Positions 61,102-64,000 of a stretch of 64,000 nt of DNA are shown here, piece after piece. The stretch is taken from positions 186,001 through 250,000 of the forward strand of contig NZ_LUKF01000016.1 of NCBI RefSeq assembly GCF_001592755.1. Direction: 5' to 3'. A model generated the notes under the pieces. It was given only the letters and a program-made list of their open reading frames with translations. It did not search any database and had not been told where the DNA came from. The position numbers and the translations under genes are program-made. Numbering within the stretch: position 1 is the stretch's first letter; every line of letters begins with the position of its first letter. The DNA is from Bdellovibrio bacteriovorus. Lineage in GTDB: Bacteria; Bdellovibrionota; Bdellovibrionia; Bdellovibrionales; Bdellovibrionaceae.

Positions 61102-62097
61102 ATGGTTAAGCACACGAAAAAGCTCCTGGTTCAGTCTTTAAAAATCGCCTTTTCTGCGGCGATTATTTTTTGGCTGATCCAATCAGGAAAATTAAACTTC
61201 TCTGCTCTCAAGAATCTTCTGACTCCTTGGGCGGCAGTAACAGCTTTATCGCTGGTGGCGCTTAATATTTTCTTCGCTAGTGAACGCTGGCGCATTCTGA
61301 TTCGCTCTCAAGGTCTTCCGGCCCGTTCTTGGCCTGTTTTCAAGCTGACTTTAATTGGCGCTTTCTTTAATTTCGCAATGCCCGGTGGCGTTGGCGGAGA
61401 CGTCATTAAGGCTTATTACTTCACACGCGAAAACCCCGGCAGCAAAGTCGTGGCCGTCACAAGCGTTCTTATGGATCGCGTCTTGGGCCTTTTTGCGATG
61501 ATTTTACTCGCCCTGCTAGTGATGTTCTATGACCTCAATCACATCGTGCAAACACCCGCTCTTTTAACTTTGTTTTATTTTATCTGCGGTTTGTTCGTGG
61601 CGTTTCTTATAGCCCTCAGCATGATTTTTTCCGTCAAACTGTACGATAGCGGGGCCGTTAAGAAAGGCATCGCCATGCTTCCCCTTTCTGAAAAGTTTTT
61701 GAAACTTTATGAAAGCATGCATCTTTATGGAAAAGACGGAAAACGTTTTATTGCCGTGATTTTGATGAGCTTGGTTTCACAAGCTTGCTCGATTGCTTTT
61801 CTTTATCTTGCCGGCAGAATGGCGGGCTTTGACGAGGTCTCTGCAAGAACATACTTCCTCGTTGCACCACTTGGATTTATGGCGACAGCGATTCCTATCT
61901 CCCCTGCTGGTGTGGGTGTGGGACAAGCGGCGTTTTACTTCCTATTTAATCTCTACGTAGGAAAACAAATCGAATTAGGACCCACGGTCATCACCGCTTT
62001 CCAAGTTGGGACTTTCGTCATCAGCTTAAGCGGAGCTTTCTTTTATCTTCGCCGCAAAGACCGAGTCGAAACCAAAGAAATCGAGCAAGAAACTTAA
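61102..62097 (+). CDS. LPG-synthase-type (UPF0104) membrane protein
   Basis: A 331-residue protein with about eight helices of the lysylphosphatidylglycerol synthase transmembrane region/flippase-like family (also YbhN-like). Blocks: FFASERWRILIRSQGLPARSW, FNFAMPGGVGGDVIKAYYFTRE and AIPISPAGVGVGQAAFYFLF. There is no LPG synthase soluble domain. It lies 36 bases after kdsA, so probably same transcript; a lipid or sugar-lipid flip is likely but unspecified. Confidence 0.83.
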   Translation: MVKHTKKLLVQSLKIAFSAAIIFWLIQSGKLNFSALKNLLTPWAAVTALSLVALNIFFASERWRILIRSQGLPARSWPVFKLTLIGAFFNFAMPGGVGGDVIKAYYFTRENPGSKVVAVTSVLMDRVLGLFAMILLALLVMFYDLNHIVQTPALLTLFYFICGLFVAFLIALSMIFSVKLYDSGAVKKGIAMLPLSEKFLKLYESMHLYGKDGKRFIAVILMSLVSQACSIAFLYLAGRMAGFDEVSARTYFLVAPLGFMATAIPISPAGVGVGQAAFYFLFNLYVGKQIELGPTVITAFQVGTFVISLSGAFFYLRRKDRVETKEIEQET

Positions 62098-62145
62098 TTA
62101 TAAATCAAGACAGCCTTTTTCTGTGCTCCAGACTGAGAGGCCGTT

Positions 62146-63147
62146 CTACAAAATGATGTCGGCGAAAGTCTGTGCCCACTCATACTGAAGGCGTGGATCC
62201 TTCTTCTTAAATTCTTCTAACGACGCTTGTTCTTTAACGAGCTTATCTGAAGACAAAAGATATAAACGACCCACTCCCGCAGAATATCCCGCAAGAATAT
62301 CAGAAGCACTGTCACCCACTAAAATGGAAGTCTCCATTCGGACATGCAGTTTTTCATCCACCATTTGCAACATACCGGCGCGAGGCTTGCGAAGGCCGGC
62401 ATAAAGATTTCCAACAGGCACACCTTCCTCAATAAAGCTCGACCAAACACATTCGTCGATCCAGGCTCCTTTTTCGGCCAAAAGCGATAGCATTTGTTGG
62501 TGCACGGCTTGATACTCTTTCCAGGAAATCCAACCGCGTCCCAAGCCTGACTGATTCGTTACAAGAGCAACCCAGTAACCCTTCTTATGAGCAGAGTTGA
62601 TCAGTTCAATGATTCCCGGCAGTAATTGCACTTTTTGCGCTTCTTTATTGTACGGGACATTCTTAACCACAACATCGTCGCGATCTAAGAAAAGACACGG
62701 AGCCTGGCTTGCCTCTCCAAACTGCGGGAGTGCCGGAGGTTTTTTCCAATTTTGCTTCAATGATCCTAAAACTTGCGTCCAGTCATTCAAACTACAATCG
62801 GACCATACAAAATCGACAAAAGGAGTCTTAACGAAATTCTTCTTAGCGAGAATCAAACGCTGCCCCTGCAGAACCGAGTTTAAGGCGTCGATCAGCTCCC
62901 CTTGCTCTTCAAAAAACAGAATCAGGTCCGTCGCCTTGGTTCGAAAAGTGGCCGACTGAATATCCGCGACCGAGCGTCTGACAAAAGGGATCTCGTAACG
63001 AAAATGGCTTAACAAGGTTTCAAGATACATATCCTGATCCACCGGAGCTTTGTCTTTAAGGAAGACAAGCTGTCCACCCATTTGAACTGTTTCCCGAATC
63101 AGAGTTTCCCACTGCATCATCTTAAAAATCCCCGTGTCAGAAGCCAT
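62146..63147 (-). CDS. HAD-IIIA phosphatase (GmhB-like) fused to an unknown N-terminal domain
   Basis: A 333-residue protein. The C-terminal about 185 residues are a GmhB-type HAD phosphatase: LFLDRDDVVVKNVPY (nucleophile D-x-D; the canonical G after D-R-D is replaced by D), VALVTNQSGLGRG (Thr motif), KPRAGMLQ (Lys motif) and LVGDSASDILAG (acidic motif). The GmhB zinc site, normally C-x-H...C-x-C before the RKP, is gone: only one cysteine (CVWSSFIEEG) remains. The first about 150 residues are not recognised. It may act on a heptose or glycan bisphosphate in the LPS setting, but activity differs from GmhB. Confidence 0.78.
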   Translation of the reverse strand: MASDTGIFKMMQWETLIRETVQMGGQLVFLKDKAPVDQDMYLETLLSHFRYEIPFVRRSVADIQSATFRTKATDLILFFEEQGELIDALNSVLQGQRLILAKKNFVKTPFVDFVWSDCSLNDWTQVLGSLKQNWKKPPALPQFGEASQAPCLFLDRDDVVVKNVPYNKEAQKVQLLPGIIELINSAHKKGYWVALVTNQSGLGRGWISWKEYQAVHQQMLSLLAEKGAWIDECVWSSFIEEGVPVGNLYAGLRKPRAGMLQMVDEKLHVRMETSILVGDSASDILAGYSAGVGRLYLLSSDKLVKEQASLEEFKKKDPRLQYEWAQTFADIIL

Positions 63148-63251
63148 TGATTTTCTGTGCCTTATTTTACGACAAGTTGCCTCCCGTGTCCTCGGCTTTC
63201 TACTTGCCGCCTTGCATTTTAGCTTATTAGAATTTCACCTGGAGGAACGAC

Positions 63252-63776
63252 ATGACTCTCTTACTGAAGCAGATCTTCAATTTTTTAAAGCTCCTGAATT
63301 CAGACACAGGAACGAATCAACTGGCTGTGGGATTATCACTGGGATTAATTCTTGGATTCTCTCCCGTCCTATCCATTCAAACATTGATCGTTTTCTTTTT
63401 AATTTTTATTTTCCGCGTGCAAATCGGCGCCGCTTTTATCTCGGCTTTCTTTTTCAAGTTCGTGGCATTTCTGTTCGACTATCCCGCGCATCTTTTGGGT
63501 AAAGCGGTTTTAGAAACAGAGGGGCTTCGTCCTTTATTCACGACGATGTACAACATGCCTTTTGTTCCGATGACCCGTTTTAATAACAGCATCGTGATGG
63601 GATCCATGATTGTTTCACTTCTGCTTCTGCCATTCGCATTTGTCGGTTTCAAAATCATGATCATCAAATATCGCGCAACGGTCGTGGCTCGCTTTAAGAA
63701 TACGAAGTTCTGGAAAGCCTTCGCCGCAACGAAGTTTTACAACTGGTATCTTAAATACGATGAGCTTTACGGATAA
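63252..63776 (+). CDS. TIGR03546-type membrane protein (DUF2062-like)
   Basis: A 174-residue membrane protein with four hydrophobic segments. The N-terminal NSDTGTNQLAVGLSLGLILGFSPV and later FPAHLLG-type block match the TIGR03546 family, related to DUF2062. GGAGG ribosome site just before ATG. The next gene, 12 bases after, is the start of the usual partner TIGR03545 family. Function is unknown; the pair is known only as conserved neighbours. Confidence 0.78.
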   Translation: MTLLLKQIFNFLKLLNSDTGTNQLAVGLSLGLILGFSPVLSIQTLIVFFLIFIFRVQIGAAFISAFFFKFVAFLFDYPAHLLGKAVLETEGLRPLFTTMYNMPFVPMTRFNNSIVMGSMIVSLLLLPFAFVGFKIMIIKYRATVVARFKNTKFWKAFAATKFYNWYLKYDELYG

Positions 63777-63788
63777 GGCGGAATAAAA

Positions 63789-64000
63789 ATGGCAAACACA
63801 ACACAAGACACTGCAAAGCCCCTCAAGAAAAAAGGCATCATCCGCTGGGAAGCCATCATTCCTTTTGCGATCATCTGTGCCATCATCGCGCTTTACTTCC
63901 ACTTCTTCTTTGATACGCATCTACGACGGGCGCTTGAATGGGCCGGATACAATGCCGTGGGAGCTGAAGTAAACATCGCAAAGCTTGAAACAAGCTTCTT
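63789..64000 (+). CDS. TIGR03545-type protein, 3' end cut by window
   Basis: Only about 70 residues are visible: a basic lysine-rich start (TAKPLKKKGIIRWE), one membrane helix (about 22-42) and the following NAVGAEVNIAKLETSFF. This N-terminal form (a single anchor and AsmA-like start of strand repeats) fits the TIGR03545 family that usually follows TIGR03546. The rest lies outside. Confidence 0.7.
   Translation, partial: MANTTQDTAKPLKKKGIIRWEAIIPFAIICAIIALYFHFFFDTHLRRALEWAGYNAVGAEVNIAKLETSF

Overview
The window looks like ordinary chromosome from a Gram-negative predatory bacterium of the Bdellovibrio type. This is inferred from gene content: a phage-tail-like fibre protein of the kind known from Bdellovibrio, many secreted lipoproteins and outer-membrane barrels, an L,D-transpeptidase, a GTP-independent mix of TamA/TamB, LPS and capsule-type sugar genes, and many two-gene modules separated by strong intrinsic terminators. 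No species name can be proved from the sequence alone. There is no prophage, integrase, transposase or CRISPR array.

Layout. 1-6.5 kb: a cut DsbA-like gene, a FUSC transporter, aspartate ammonia-lyase (aspA), a lipoprotein metallo-hydrolase, a GT39-type glycosyltransferase, a small membrane protein and a TonB-like protein. 6.5-10.8 kb: a lipoprotein class D beta-lactamase, a 450-base non-coding patch with several palindromes, and an intact two-subunit DNA topoisomerase VI operon, which is rare in bacteria. 10.9-18.7 kb: a surface locus with a 1072-residue fibre (Mosaic Adhesive Trimer type), an 832-residue Asp-box beta-propeller lipoprotein and two outer-membrane proteins. 18.8-22.8 kb: an HNH nuclease, a cyclic-nucleotide-binding protein paired with a PilZ protein, a GFA enzyme divergent from a WYL regulator, and a BON protein. 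22.9-31.4 kb: an LTA-synthase-like sulfatase-fold enzyme, BolA-Grx4-DUF2892-FAD oxidase, an NHL lipoprotein, isoaspartyl dipeptidase and serA.

31.5-37.4 kb: a sigma-54 response regulator that overlaps cdsA, followed by plsC, a metallo-hydrolase and a YihY protein, facing a phospholipase-D-like gene. 37.4-43.6 kb: tRNA-Arg(TCT), hemerythrin, YceI, pirin, a LysR regulator, an AhpD-like/Rrf2 pair under a near-perfect 33-bp palindrome, and mntP under a yybP-ykoY (manganese) riboswitch. 43.7-56.2 kb: tamA-tamB, a flavin oxidoreductase, a methyltransferase, several secreted proteins, a CheY-like receiver, a trypsin-like protease, an AidB-like acyl-CoA dehydrogenase and an HTTM pair. 56.5-64 kb: an L,D-transpeptidase, manC, a WbpE-like aminotransferase overlapping kdsA, an LPG-synthase-type membrane protein, an unusual HAD phosphatase fusion, and the TIGR03546/TIGR03545 pair (the second gene is cut by the window end).

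Main signals worth following: the fibre plus beta-propeller surface locus, topoisomerase VI, a dispersed palindromic repeat family with core TACT-(G/T)-CCAC / GTGG-(C/A)-AGTA, the palindromic operator over the AhpD/Rrf2 pair, the manganese riboswitch with a visible ribosome-site-sequestering hairpin, and the coupling of a transcriptional regulator to phospholipid genes.
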